Shown here: positions 1 to 8,796 of the stretch, piece after piece
Layout: every line of letters starts with the position of its first letter
Position numbering within the stretch: the stretch's first letter is position 1
Origin: a bacterium endosymbiont of Pedicinus badii
GTDB taxonomy: Bacteria; Pseudomonadota; Gammaproteobacteria; Enterobacterales; Enterobacteriaceae
DNA: 64,000 nucleotides
NCBI RefSeq assembly: GCF_002075085.1
Contig: NZ_LKAS01000001.1
Coordinates: 124,001-188,000 of the forward strand
Reading direction: 5' to 3'
Made by a program: the position numbers and the translations under genes
The notes under the pieces: generated by a model
What the model was told of the DNA's origin: nothing
Database searches by the model: none
Seen by the model: only the letters and a program-made list of their open reading frames with translations

Positions 1-890
1 CTGCAGTTGCTTCAGATGGAACTTTTATATACATTCCAAAAAATGTTCGTTGTCCTATAGATTTGTCTACTTATTTTAGAATTAATTCTAAAAAAACAAA
101 TCAATTTGAAAGAACTATACTAATTGCAGATGAGGGAAGTTATGTTAGTTATATTGAAGGATGTTCTGCTCCTATAAGAAAAAAAAATCAACTTCACGCT
201 GCTGTGGTAGAAGTTATATTATTGAAAAATTCTACTGTTAAATACGCTACTGTACAGAATTGGTATTCTGGAAAGAATAAATCAAGTGGAATACTAAATT
301 TTGTAACTAAAAGAGCATTGTGTGAAGGAGAAAATTCAAAAATGTCTTGGGCTCAGTCAGAGACAGGATCTTCAATCACTTGGAAGTATCCTAGTGTTAT
401 TTTAAAAGGAAATAATTCTAGAGGAAAGTTTTTTTCTGTTTCTTTTACTAGTGGATTTCAACAAGCAGATACAGGAACAAAAATGATTCATATTGGAAAA
501 AATACAAAATCTACTATTATTTCTAAGGGAATTTCTACTAATTGTAGTTCAAATACTTATAGAGGTTTAGTAAGTATTAAAAAAACAGCTAAAAATTCGC
601 ATAATTTTACACAGTGCGATTCTATTTTAGTTGGAGAAAAATGCAGTTCGCATACTTTTCCAAGTATTAAGGTAGATAATAAAGATTCTATAGTAGAACA
701 TGAGGCTTCTACATCAAAAATAGGAGAAAGGCAAATTTTTTATTGTACGCAAAGAGGTATGAATGAAGAAGAAGCAATTTCTATAATAATACATGGTTTT
801 TGCAAAGAAATTTTTTTAAAATTTCCTTTAGAATTTGCTATAGAAGCACAAGAGCTTCTATCAGTAAATTTAGAAAACACAGTTGGATAA
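1..890 (+). CDS. sufB: SufB, Fe-S cluster scaffold subunit (5' end outside window)
   Basis: The frame is open from the left edge (first full codon at base 3) and reads [18 protein letters not shown], the conserved SufB core, so the gene starts before the window and about 295 C-terminal residues are visible (E. coli SufB has 495). SufB is the scaffold of the cytosolic SufBC2D complex, where sulfur delivered by SufS/SufE and iron are assembled into Fe-S clusters. The segment NFTQCDSIL carries the cysteine matching E. coli Cys405, and [11 protein letters not shown] the glutamate matching Glu434, both implicated in cluster assembly. The TTG at 63 is an internal codon, not the start. It is the first visible gene of a sufBCDSE operon. 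Confidence 0.97.
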   Translation, partial: AVASDGTFIYIPKNVRCPIDLSTYFRINSKKTNQFERTILIADEGSYVSYIEGCSAPIRKKNQLHAAVVEVILLKNSTVKYATVQNWYSGKNKSSGILNFVTKRALCEGENSKMSWAQSETGSSITWKYPSVILKGNNSRGKFFSVSFTSGFQQADTGTKMIHIGKNTKSTIISKGISTNCSSNTYRGLVSIKKTAKNSHNFTQCDSILVGEKCSSHTFPSIKVDNKDSIVEHEASTSKIGERQIFYCTQRGMNEEEAISIIIHGFCKEIFLKFPLEFAIEAQELLSVNLENTVG

Positions 891-916
891 TTGATAAAAT
901 TTATGGAAAATAAAAT

Positions 917-1660
917 ATGTTAATGATAAAAAATCTTTGTGTTAAAGTAAAGAAAAAAAAAATTTTAGAAAATTTTAGTCTACATGTCAATTCTGGAGAA
1001 GTACATGCAATTATGGGTCCAAATGGTTCTGGAAAGAGTACTTTTGTAGAAACTTTAGCAGGAAATAAAAATTTTTTTGTCGAAAAAGGAGAAATACTTT
1101 TTAGAAAAAAAAATCTACTTTCATTACGAACAGAAGAAAGAGCAGGAGAAGGTATATTTATAACTTTTCAAAATCCTATAGAAATTCCTGGAGTAAATAA
1201 TAAAAATTTTTTAAAAACTTCTTTAAATTCAATAAGAAAGTATAGAAAACAAAAATTATTAGATACTTTAGAATTTGAAAATCTTATACAAAAAAAAATA
1301 GTTTCTCTTGGAATTTCTAAAGATTTTTTAAATAGATATTTTAACGTTGGTTTTTCAGGAGGAGAAAAAAAAAAAAACGAAATTTTACAAATGGCTATTT
1401 TGGATCCAATACTTTCTGTGCTAGATGAAATAGATTCTGGTTTGGATATTGATGCTCTAAAAACAGTTGCAAATAGTATAAATCATTTACAAAATGCTCA
1501 GAAATCTTTGATTATTATTACTCATTATCCAAGAATATTAAAATATATTCGTCCTAATTTTGTTCATATATTAAACAAAAAAAAAATTGTAGCTTCTGAA
1601 GATTTTTCTATAATTAAAAAAATTGAGGAACAAGGATATGAATATTTTAAAGGAAAATAA
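917..1660 (+). CDS. sufC: SufC, Fe-S assembly ATPase
   Basis: ABC-type ATPase of the SufBC2D scaffold, 247 residues (E. coli 248). Walker A is GPNGSGKST with Lys40. The ABC signature FSGGEKKKNEILQ has Ser147, and Walker B/catalytic Glu lie in LSVLDEIDSGLD at about 168-179, followed by the switch His in IIITHY. It acts in the cytosol, and ATP binding by the SufC dimer remodels SufB/SufD. The codons of the signature motif contain a run of 13 A (1365-1377) that stays in frame, a risky spot in a genome where other homopolymers have shifted. The gene starts 26 bases after sufB, and the start of sufD lies inside its 3' end. Confidence 0.97.
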   Translation: MLMIKNLCVKVKKKKILENFSLHVNSGEVHAIMGPNGSGKSTFVETLAGNKNFFVEKGEILFRKKNLLSLRTEERAGEGIFITFQNPIEIPGVNNKNFLKTSLNSIRKYRKQKLLDTLEFENLIQKKIVSLGISKDFLNRYFNVGFSGGEKKKNEILQMAILDPILSVLDEIDSGLDIDALKTVANSINHLQNAQKSLIIITHYPRILKYIRPNFVHILNKKKIVASEDFSIIKKIEEQGYEYFKGK

Positions 1661-2857
1661 AAAAATTATTTTAGAAAATTTTTTTTTAAAAAAAATTTTC
1701 TTTTAAAAAATAAAAAAGACCTTTTTTATTTTAAAAACAAAAGGTACAAAAAAAATCTACTAGATAAAAAAATTTTTTATAAAATAAAAGAAAATAAATT
1801 AAGAAATATTTTAAAATATATCAAATTTGAAAATCTTTATAAAAAAATAGAAGTAGAAAATTCTTATTTTGTCTTTTTCTTTAATGGAAATCTTTTATTA
1901 GAAAAATCAGTAAATAATTTTGGATATTGGAGAATAAAAAGAAAAAAAAGAAAAATTTATAAGGAAAGTTTATTTAATTGTATTGAAAAATTAAGTGATG
2001 AAAAAAATTGTTTTTTCCTTCCAGAAAATAAAATAGAAAAAAAAAACTTATGTTTATTATATATAAATTACGATTATGAAAATAAATTAAATAATTTATT
2101 TTGTTCAAATGAGTTTCAAATAGGAAAATATTCTTTTGGAAAAATAATAGAAATTTATACTGATATTAAAAAAAATACATATTTTATAGGACAAAATACA
2201 GATATTACACTAAAAGAAAATTCAGAATGTAGATATTTAAAATTTTGTACGGAAAATACAAAAAATTTATATATTGGAAATACTAGAATTTCGTTAGAGA
2301 AAAATTCTAGTTTGAAATCAAACTTTTTTATTTCTTCTTATAAGAACTGCAAAAATCAAATTTATTCTTATTTAGGAAAAAGTGCAAAAATTTCTATTGA
2401 TAGTCTGATTTTAGTTGAAAAAAATAAAAAAAATCAAATTAGTACTCGTATATTTCATAATAAATCTGGTTCTATAAGTAAACAAAATCATAAGATTATT
2501 ACTAAAAATTTTGGAAAAGGTTATTTTTCTGGATTAGTTAAAATATATAAAAATTCTAATAATTCTTATGCAATAGTGAAAAATCAAAATTTATTATTAG
2601 AAAAATTTTCTAAAGTAAGTTCGCATCCTAATTTAGAAATTTACAACAAAGATGTGTTTTGTAAACATAGTGCTACTGTATTTAAAGTGGAAAAAAAAAT
2701 TGTTTTTTATCTTTTAACTAGGGGTATATCTAAAAAAAAAATAAGAAAATTATTAATTTTAGCATTTGTTAAAAAAATAAAGAGAAAAATAGAAATTAAA
2801 GAAGTTAAAAAAATTTTCTCCCTTCAAATAACAGAATTTTTAAAGGAAAAAAAATGA
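1638..2857 (+). CDS. sufD: SufD, Fe-S scaffold subunit, with an apparent one-base frameshift near 1680-1695
   Basis: The C-terminal half (about 2312-2857, ending NLEIYNKDVFCKHSATVFKV...) is clearly SufD, the partner of SufB in the cluster scaffold. The same frame is open back to 1661, right after the sufC stop, but has no ATG, GTG or TTG before 2312. An ATG at 1638, overlapping sufC, opens another frame (MNILKENKKIILENF) that stops at 1704. Adding one A in the run T9A8 (1679-1695) joins the two into about 406 residues, close to E. coli SufD (423), with no other stop. I therefore call one gene with a homopolymer frameshift. It may be rescued by transcriptional slippage, be a sequencing error, or be early decay. 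The stop overlaps the sufS ATG. Confidence 0.8.
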
Positions 2858-4086
2858 TTTTTAGTACAGAAAAAATTAGAAAGCAATTTCCAATATTTAG
2901 TAAAAAAATGAAAAATGGTAAAAAATTAATTTATTTTGATAACGCAGCTACAACACAGAAACCAATTTCAGTAATTGAAAGAGAAATGCATTTTTATAAA
3001 TACGAGTATTCATCTATACACAGAGGTGTGTACTATTTAAGTGATAAAGCTACTGAAATAGTAGAAGAAGTAAGAAAAAAAGTAGCAAATTTTATTAATG
3101 CGAAATCAAATAGAGAGGTAATTTTTACCAAAGGAACCACAGAAGGAATTAATTTCTTAGCAAATACTTTAGGAAAATTTTTAAAAAAAAATGATACTAT
3201 AATATCTACTATTGCAGAGCATCATTCAAATTTTGTACCTTGGCAAATTTTGTCAAAAAAAAAAAATATAGATTTAAAGTTAGTTAGTATTTTAAAAAAT
3301 GGAAACTTAGATTATAAGGATTTTCTTTCACTAATAAATAGTAGAGTAAAAATAGTCACTATTGCTCATATTTCAAATGTTTTAGGGAAAATAAATCCAA
3401 TTTTTAAAATTATTAAAAAAATTAGAAAAAAAAGAAAAGATATCATAATAATAATAGATGGAGCACAATCTATTGCGCATCAAAAAATTGATGTACAAAA
3501 ATTAGATTGTGATTTCTATGTTTTTTCTGCACACAAAATGTACGGTCCTTCTGGTTTAGGAATACTATTTGGAAAAAAAAAACTTCTAAAAAATATTTCT
3601 CCTTGGGAATTTGGAGGCGCTATGGTTCGTTCTGTAAGTTTAAAAAAAACTACATTTCAAGAGTTTCCTTGGAAATTTGAATCTGGAACAACTAATATTT
3701 CTGGAATAGTTGCTTTAGGAGAATCAATAAAATTTATAAAAAAAATAGGAATAGAAAAAATTATAAATCATGAAAAAAATTTATTTAAGTATGCTTTAGA
3801 AAAATTTAAAAATATTAAGGATATTAAGTTTTATCAAAATTACGAAAGTGATTGTTACATAGGGATTATACCTTTTAATATAAAAGAATATAATTCCTAT
3901 GATATAGGACTACTACTAGACAAATTTGGTATAGCAATTCGTACAGGACACCATTGCGCTATGCCTCTAATGAGTTTTTTTGGTGTTAGCGGAATGTGTA
4001 GAGTATCTTTTGGTATATACAATGAAATTTCAGAAATTGATTATTTTATTAGTAAAATAGAAAAAATAAGAAAAATATTACTTTAA
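2854..4086 (+). CDS. sufS: SufS cysteine desulfurase
   Basis: PLP-dependent class V aminotransferase-fold enzyme that removes sulfur from cysteine and passes the persulfide to SufE. It has 410 residues (E. coli 406). The PLP-binding lysine is Lys228 in FSAHKMYGPSG. The persulfide-carrying cysteine is Cys368 in GHHCAMPLM on the mobile loop. The N-terminal motif YFDNAATTQKP is typical. The ATG overlaps the sufD stop (ATGA at 2854), indicating translational coupling in the suf operon. No IscS-type system is in this window, so this may be the main sulfur mobilising enzyme here, though the rest of the genome is not visible. Confidence 0.97.
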   Translation: MIFSTEKIRKQFPIFSKKMKNGKKLIYFDNAATTQKPISVIEREMHFYKYEYSSIHRGVYYLSDKATEIVEEVRKKVANFINAKSNREVIFTKGTTEGINFLANTLGKFLKKNDTIISTIAEHHSNFVPWQILSKKKNIDLKLVSILKNGNLDYKDFLSLINSRVKIVTIAHISNVLGKINPIFKIIKKIRKKRKDIIIIIDGAQSIAHQKIDVQKLDCDFYVFSAHKMYGPSGLGILFGKKKLLKNISPWEFGGAMVRSVSLKKTTFQEFPWKFESGTTNISGIVALGESIKFIKKIGIEKIINHEKNLFKYALEKFKNIKDIKFYQNYESDCYIGIIPFNIKEYNSYDIGLLLDKFGIAIRTGHHCAMPLMSFFGVSGMCRVSFGIYNEISEIDYFISKIEKIRKILL

Positions 4087-4103
4087 ATGGAGACTGTTAT
4101 GCA

Positions 4104-4520
4104 ATGAAAAAAAAAAAACTTCTAGAGCATTTTTTTACATTTTCTTCATGGGAAGAAAAGTATTGCTATATTATAGAATTAGGTAAAAAACTTAAAAAAT
4201 TTCCAGAAAGTAAAAAAACGAAAAATAATTTAATTCATGGATGCCAAAATAAGTCTTGGATATACTTAAAAAAAGTAAAAACAAAAAAAAATTACAAAAT
4301 AGTTTTTTTTGGAGAAAGTGAAGCTTTAATTGTAAAAGGACTGATGGCTATACTATTTATTTTTTACGAAGATTTGAGTTGTTCTGAAATTATTAATTTC
4401 GATGCAAAAAAAATTTTTAAAAAAATTGCATTAGATCAATACTTAACATTTTCTAGAAGTCAAAGTTTACACTATATTTTTGAACATATAAAAAAAATAC
4501 TTCTTTCTATGAAAAAGTAA
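4104..4520 (+). CDS. sufE: SufE sulfur acceptor
   Basis: Small sulfur transfer protein, 138 residues as in E. coli, that accepts persulfide from SufS and passes it to the SufBCD scaffold. The acceptor cysteine is Cys47 in IHGCQNKSW, matching E. coli Cys51. LIVKGLMAILFIFYEDLS corresponds to the conserved core helix. It is the last gene of the suf operon, 17 bases after sufS and directly before a strong hairpin terminator. Confidence 0.95.
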   Translation: MKKKKLLEHFFTFSSWEEKYCYIIELGKKLKKFPESKKTKNNLIHGCQNKSWIYLKKVKTKKNYKIVFFGESEALIVKGLMAILFIFYEDLSCSEIINFDAKKIFKKIALDQYLTFSRSQSLHYIFEHIKKILLSMKK

Positions 4521-4548
4521 AAACAGTGCTAAAGCACTGTTTTTTTTT
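4521..4548. terminator. Rho-independent terminator between sufE and lpp, bidirectional
   Basis: AAACAGTGCT (4521-4530) pairs with AGCACTGTTT (4533-4542), giving a strong stem with a TAAA loop followed by a T tract. The A-rich flank on the other side supplies a T tract for the opposite strand, so it can end both sufE (+) and lpp (-). Its GC content stands out in this AT-rich sequence. Confidence 0.9.
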
Positions 4549-4559
4549 GAAAGAAAAAC

Positions 4560-4790
4560 TTATTTTTTATAAGAAGAAGCTTGATTATCTAATCTTTGAT
4601 TAGCTCTATTTGCTTCTTCTTTGGTATTTTGAATATCTGTTCTAATACCGTTAATTTCGTTGTTTATTTGATCGACCTTTTCGTTTAAATTTTGTACATC
4701 AGAAGATAATTGTTCAAATTTGTTTCCATTATTAGCACAACCAGAAATAAAAAGAAAACTTATAATGCTAAAAAAAAGTATACGATTCAT
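4560..4790 (-). CDS. lpp: Lpp, major outer membrane (Braun) lipoprotein
   Basis: 76-residue precursor. The signal peptide ends in the lipobox ISGC with Cys18 as the lipidated residue, giving a 59-residue mature chain (58 in E. coli). The mature part is a heptad-patterned trimeric coiled coil and ends ASSYKK, supplying the terminal lysine that is linked to peptidoglycan. An AGGA ribosome site precedes the ATG. Position next to suf and tRNA-Val matches E. coli. Its retention implies the cell still has an outer membrane anchored to a peptidoglycan layer. Confidence 0.95.
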   Translation of the reverse strand: MNRILFFSIISFLFISGCANNGNKFEQLSSDVQNLNEKVDQINNEINGIRTDIQNTKEEANRANQRLDNQASSYKK

Positions 4791-4864
4791 TTATTTTTTC
4801 CTAAAAGGTATAAAATTTTCATTATTATTACAATTATAATTTTTCTATTTTCTTATATTGTTAC

Positions 4865-4936
4865 TACGTCTGAGTGGATTTGAACCACTGCCCCCTACCA
4901 AGTCAAGGTAGTGCTCTTCCACTGAGCTACAGACGT
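4865..4936 (-). tRNA. tRNA-Val (anticodon GAC)
   Basis: The reverse strand folds as a tRNA: acceptor ACGTCTG/CAGACGT, D-arm with TAGCTCAGTGG, anticodon stem CTACC/GGTAG around TTGACTT, T-arm with GGTTCAAATCC. CCA is not encoded. Position beside mdtK corresponds to the valVW locus of E. coli. Confidence 0.95.
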
Positions 4937-5035
4937 AAAAAAAAATATGAAAATAGCAATGAATTCAATTATATTATTTAACTGAATTTTTTCAATAGAA
5001 AAATGGCATTTTTATAAAATATATTAAATAAAATT

Positions 5036-6382
5036 CTATCGCAATTTTTTTTGTATCCAAATCATTCTGGAGATCATTAAAACTGCAGAAACCATTAATC
5101 CAATTACGAATCCTATCCAAAATCCTTTTGTTCCCATTTTAGGAACAATGAAATTAGTTAAGGCCAAAATATATCCAAATGGAAATGCTATAATCCAATA
5201 AGAAAAGAAGGTGATTAAAAATATCGATTTTGTATCTTTATATCCTCTAAGAATTCCATTTCCTATTACTTGTATAGAATCAAAAATTTGATAGATTGAA
5301 GAAAATAGCATTAGATTAGAAGCTATGGAAACTATTTTAGGATCCTGATTATAAAGAAATACTATTTTTTCTTTCATAAGAATAGTAAAACTAGCGGTAA
5401 GTATAGCAATTAAAATTCCAATTATTAATCCAGATATAGCACTAATTTTTGCTAGATGTTTATTTTTTTCTCCTAATTTTGTTCCTACTCTTATAGTGGT
5501 AGCAGATCCTATTGATAAAGGCAAAACAAACATTAAAGAACTGAAATTTAAAGCTATTTGGTGTCCAGAGATATCGAATATACCTAAATGTGCAATAAAT
5601 ATCGGAACCATAGCAAATAAAGTGACTTCAAAAAAAAGAGAAAGTGCTAATGGTATACCTAAAATAAGTATTTTCTTTATTGTGAATAAATTTGGTTTTT
5701 TTAGTGAAAAAATATTTTTTGAATTCTTAAATTTTTTAGAATTTTTTATATATATTTTAAGAGAAAAAAACATAATCCAATAAACTACAGAAGTTGCTAT
5801 TCCGCATCCTATTCCACCAAATTTAGGAAATCCTAATTTTCCATTAATCAAAACATAATTTATCGGAATATTACTAATTAATCCTATTGAACTAATAATC
5901 ATACTTGGAACTGTATACGATAGACCTTCGCATTTGCATCGTAAAACTTGAAAAAGTAAATATCCAGGAACACCCCACAATAGACATCTTAAAAAACTAA
6001 CAGATTTTTCTGCTAATTTTGAATCCATTTCTTTAATGCAGTATATAAGAAGGTGACTGTTATAAAGAACAATCATAATTATAATAGAAATAAATATAGA
6101 TAACCAAATAGCTTGTTGAATTTGCTTTGGAATACTTTTTTGTAGATTAGAACCTTTCATTTGAGCAACTATAGGAGTTAAGGCAAGAAGTATACCGTGA
6201 CCGAATAGTATAATTGGAAGCCAAATTGAAGTTCCAAGAGAGACAGCAGCCATATCAATAGCACTTATAGTACCAGACATAACTGTGTCTACTACACCCA
6301 TAGAAGTTTGAAATATTTGTGTAAAAACTACAGGAATTGCTAAAATTACTAAAGTTTTTATCTCTTTAAAATATTTTTGCAA
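5036..6382 (-). CDS. mdtK: MdtK/NorM, MATE-family multidrug efflux pump
   Basis: 448 residues (E. coli MdtK 457) with twelve predicted membrane helices in two MATE repeats, each repeat beginning with a stretch like ALPVVFTQIFQTSMGVVDTV and ending in Gly/Pro-rich helices. The family exports cationic drugs and other compounds in exchange for Na+ or H+ across the inner membrane. Its place beside tRNA-Val and divergent from ribE matches E. coli. No frameshift or missing block is visible. The natural substrate in a symbiont is not apparent from sequence. Confidence 0.93.
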   Translation of the reverse strand: MQKYFKEIKTLVILAIPVVFTQIFQTSMGVVDTVMSGTISAIDMAAVSLGTSIWLPIILFGHGILLALTPIVAQMKGSNLQKSIPKQIQQAIWLSIFISIIIMIVLYNSHLLIYCIKEMDSKLAEKSVSFLRCLLWGVPGYLLFQVLRCKCEGLSYTVPSMIISSIGLISNIPINYVLINGKLGFPKFGGIGCGIATSVVYWIMFFSLKIYIKNSKKFKNSKNIFSLKKPNLFTIKKILILGIPLALSLFFEVTLFAMVPIFIAHLGIFDISGHQIALNFSSLMFVLPLSIGSATTIRVGTKLGEKNKHLAKISAISGLIIGILIAILTASFTILMKEKIVFLYNQDPKIVSIASNLMLFSSIYQIFDSIQVIGNGILRGYKDTKSIFLITFFSYWIIAFPFGYILALTNFIVPKMGTKGFWIGFVIGLMVSAVLMISRMIWIQKKLR

Positions 6383-6507
6383 AAAAAATCCTTTATTTTT
6401 AGCTTTTATAAAATTTATATGTATACTATCTATAAATAAAAATATCTTCTATACGAATTATATTATATTTTTTAAAATAGTGAATTTTTTTTAATTAGAG
6501 AATAAGA

Positions 6508-7116
6508 ATGTTTACAGGAATAATACAAGAAACGGCAAAAATTTTAGAAATTAAAAAACAGAAGTATTTTTACACACATACTATTTGCCTTTCAGAAAAA
6601 CTTTTATCAGGTTTGAAGGTAGGATCATCAATATCGTATAATGGTTGCTGCTTAACAGTTACAAAAATTTTAAAAAATTTAGTAGATTTTGAAATTATTA
6701 GAGAAACTTTAGAAAAAACTAATCTAAAGTTTCTAAAAATAAATGAAGTAGTAAATATAGAAAGATCTTTAAAAATTTCAGAAGAAATAAATGGGCACAT
6801 TGTATACGGTCATATTATGGGAAAAGCTAAAATTATTAAAATAATTTCTAGAGGAATAGGAAAAAAAATTTGGTTTTTATTAGAAAAAGAAAAATTAAAT
6901 AAGTACATTATTGAACAAGGATCTATTAGTATAGATGGTATTAGCCTAACTATATCTGATAAAAAAAATGATTCTTTTGCTATCAATTTTATTCCAGAAA
7001 CGATAAGATCAACAAATATTAAGTATAGAAGTATTTTGGATATTGTAAATGTAGAATTTGATGTTTTTGCTAAATTTGTGGTAGATTCTGTAAAAAGAAC
7101 TTTAAAAAACATGTAG
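6508..7116 (+). CDS. ribE: Riboflavin synthase alpha chain
   Basis: 202 residues (E. coli RibC/RibE 213). It starts with the invariant MFTGIIQ and has two lumazine-binding repeats, the first with SYNGCCLTV and the second with SIDGISLTIS. It catalyses the dismutation of two 6,7-dimethyl-8-ribityllumazine molecules to riboflavin, the last step of vitamin B2 synthesis. ribA lies further along at 13570, so at least two steps of the pathway are kept in this window. It is divergent from mdtK as in E. coli. Confidence 0.96.
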   Translation: MFTGIIQETAKILEIKKQKYFYTHTICLSEKLLSGLKVGSSISYNGCCLTVTKILKNLVDFEIIRETLEKTNLKFLKINEVVNIERSLKISEEINGHIVYGHIMGKAKIIKIISRGIGKKIWFLLEKEKLNKYIIEQGSISIDGISLTISDKKNDSFAINFIPETIRSTNIKYRSILDIVNVEFDVFAKFVVDSVKRTLKNM

Positions 7117-7125
7117 GTCAAAACT

Positions 7126-7443
7126 ATGAAAAAAATTTTTAAAAAAATAGAAAATCAAATTTCAAATAATAAAGTTATACTTTATATGAAAGGAACACCT
7201 GAAGAACCAAAATGTGGATTTTCTGCACAAGTAGTAAAAATACTACTAAAAAATAAAGTAAAATTTGCGTATGTTGATGTTTTAAAAGATATAGAAATAC
7301 GAAATTTCTTACCAAAATACTCAAAATGGCCTACATTTCCTCAATTATGGGTAAAAAGAAAATTAATAGGAGGTTGTGATATAGTTGTACATTTAGATAA
7401 AAAAGATCAGCTTGCTAAAATCTTTAAAAAAAACGATTGCTAG
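7126..7443 (+). CDS. grxD: GrxD, monothiol CGFS glutaredoxin
   Basis: 105 residues (E. coli 115). The motif PKCGFSAQ places the active-site cysteine at Cys30, identical in position to E. coli. WPTFPQLWV and GGCDIV are the glutathione-binding segments. CGFS glutaredoxins carry a [2Fe-2S] cluster bridged by two protomers and glutathione, and hand clusters to acceptor proteins, which fits with the Suf system at the start of the window. Its last 20 bases overlap the 3' end of rnt on the other strand. Confidence 0.95.
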   Translation: MKKIFKKIENQISNNKVILYMKGTPEEPKCGFSAQVVKILLKNKVKFAYVDVLKDIEIRNFLPKYSKWPTFPQLWVKRKLIGGCDIVVHLDKKDQLAKIFKKNDC

Positions 7444-8065
7444 TAAAGTTTCTTACTTTATTCCATATATTTATAATTTTACAGAATAATTCTGCTGTCT
7501 TTTTCACATCGTATAAAGCTGAATGTGCTTCTCTATTATTGAAAGAAATTTTTGCAGCATAACAAGCTTTCGCTAATACAGTTTGTCCAAAAATTAGTGC
7601 TCCTAAAGTAGCTGTATCAAAAGTGACGAATGAATGAAAAGGATTGTATTTTATTTTTGATCTTTTTGCAGCTTCTTTAATAAACTTATGATCAAATGCA
7701 GAATTATGTGCAACTAAAACTGCTTTTTTACAGTTTTCTTTTTTCAGACTTAAAAAAGCTATTTTAAATAAATTTTCAATTGCTTCTTTTTCTGTAATTG
7801 CTTGTCTAAAAGGAGATTCTGGATCGATTTTATTGCATTCCAAAGATTCAGGATTTAGTATAGATCCATTAAAAGGAATAATATGAAAATTTAAAATTTT
7901 TTTAATTTTTATCCATCCCATTTTGTTCATTTCTAAAATAGCAAAAGCTATTTCTAATAGAGCATTTTTTTTAGAATTTAATCCACTAGTTTCTGTATCT
8001 ACAACAATTGGAAACAATCCTTGAAATCTTGTTTTAAAAGTATTTTTTTTATTTTTTTCAGTCAT
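7424..8065 (-). CDS. rnt: RNase T, 3'-5' exoribonuclease
   Basis: 213 residues (E. coli 215). The DEDDh exonuclease motifs are in place: VVDTETSG with Asp23 and Glu25, AHNSAFDHKF in the middle and HSALYDVKKTAELF with the catalytic His and last Asp. RNase T trims 3' ends of tRNAs and other stable RNAs. That function is needed here because the tRNA-Val and other tRNAs lack encoded CCA and must be exactly matured. The 3' end overlaps grxD by 20 bases in convergent orientation. Confidence 0.96.
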   Translation of the reverse strand: MTEKNKKNTFKTRFQGLFPIVVDTETSGLNSKKNALLEIAFAILEMNKMGWIKIKKILNFHIIPFNGSILNPESLECNKIDPESPFRQAITEKEAIENLFKIAFLSLKKENCKKAVLVAHNSAFDHKFIKEAAKRSKIKYNPFHSFVTFDTATLGALIFGQTVLAKACYAAKISFNNREAHSALYDVKKTAELFCKIINIWNKVRNFTSNRFF

Positions 8066-8180
8066 ATACAGTACTTGAAGTATTTATAAAAATTATAATT
8101 ATATGAAAAATTTTATTTTTTTAAAACATGATATAATAAAAATAAAAGTAAAAATTTTTCAGAAATTTAATTAATTTCTC

Positions 8181-8795
8181 ATGAAAAAAAAGAAAAAAAA
8201 AAATAAAAGCAAGAAGACAATAAATCCTATTATACTATTTAAAAGATGGATGAAAATAGCTAAATTTTCTCCAAAAATATCGTACTTTAATGCAATGATA
8301 CTTGCCACATTTGGTATAGATGAGTACCCTTATCAAAGAATTGTGTTCTTAAAAAAAATGGACCAAAAAGGTATAGTTTTTTATACTAACTTTCAAAGTA
8401 GAAAAGCAAAACAAATTTCTAATAGTGAAAAAATTAGTCTTCATTTTCCTTGGCAAGAAATAAATAGACAAGTTCTAATTTTAGGAACAGCAAGGATGCT
8501 TAAAATACAAGAGTCAAAAAAATATTTTTATTCTAGACCAAAAGAACATCAGATCTCTGCTATATCTTCTCATCAATCGGAGATAATTTTTAGTAGAAAA
8601 AAACTACTTAATAGTTTTATAAAATTGAAAAGAAAATTTAGAAATAAAAATGTTCCGTTTCCAAATTTTTGTGGAGGATATTTAGTGGAGATAAAATCTA
8701 TAGAATTTTGGAAAAAATCAAAATACAGATTACATGAAAGGATAGTATACAAAAAAATAAAGAATAATTGGATCTTAAATAGACTTTCTCCATAA
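8181..8795 (+). CDS. pdxH: Pyridoxamine/pyridoxine 5'-phosphate oxidase
   Basis: FMN-dependent oxidase producing pyridoxal 5'-phosphate, 204 residues (E. coli 218). YQRIVFLKKMDQKGIVFYTNFQSRKAKQI (read here in pieces) is the FMN-binding core, and the C-terminal segment YRLHERIVYKKI...WILNRLSP is the conserved PLP-binding tail, ending LSP instead of LAP. The N-terminus is poly-Lys rich and poorly conserved. The product PLP is needed by SufS and alanine racemase in this window. It is followed by tyrS after one base. Confidence 0.94.
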   Translation: MKKKKKKNKSKKTINPIILFKRWMKIAKFSPKISYFNAMILATFGIDEYPYQRIVFLKKMDQKGIVFYTNFQSRKAKQISNSEKISLHFPWQEINRQVLILGTARMLKIQESKKYFYSRPKEHQISAISSHQSEIIFSRKKLLNSFIKLKRKFRNKNVPFPNFCGGYLVEIKSIEFWKKSKYRLHERIVYKKIKNNWILNRLSP

Positions 8796-8796
8796 A

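Noticed and set aside
2312-2857. sufD as a short 181-residue protein starting at TTG 2312
   Set aside because: The coding frame clearly extends upstream to 1661 with SufD-like length; the TTG is merely the first permitted codon after the frameshift.
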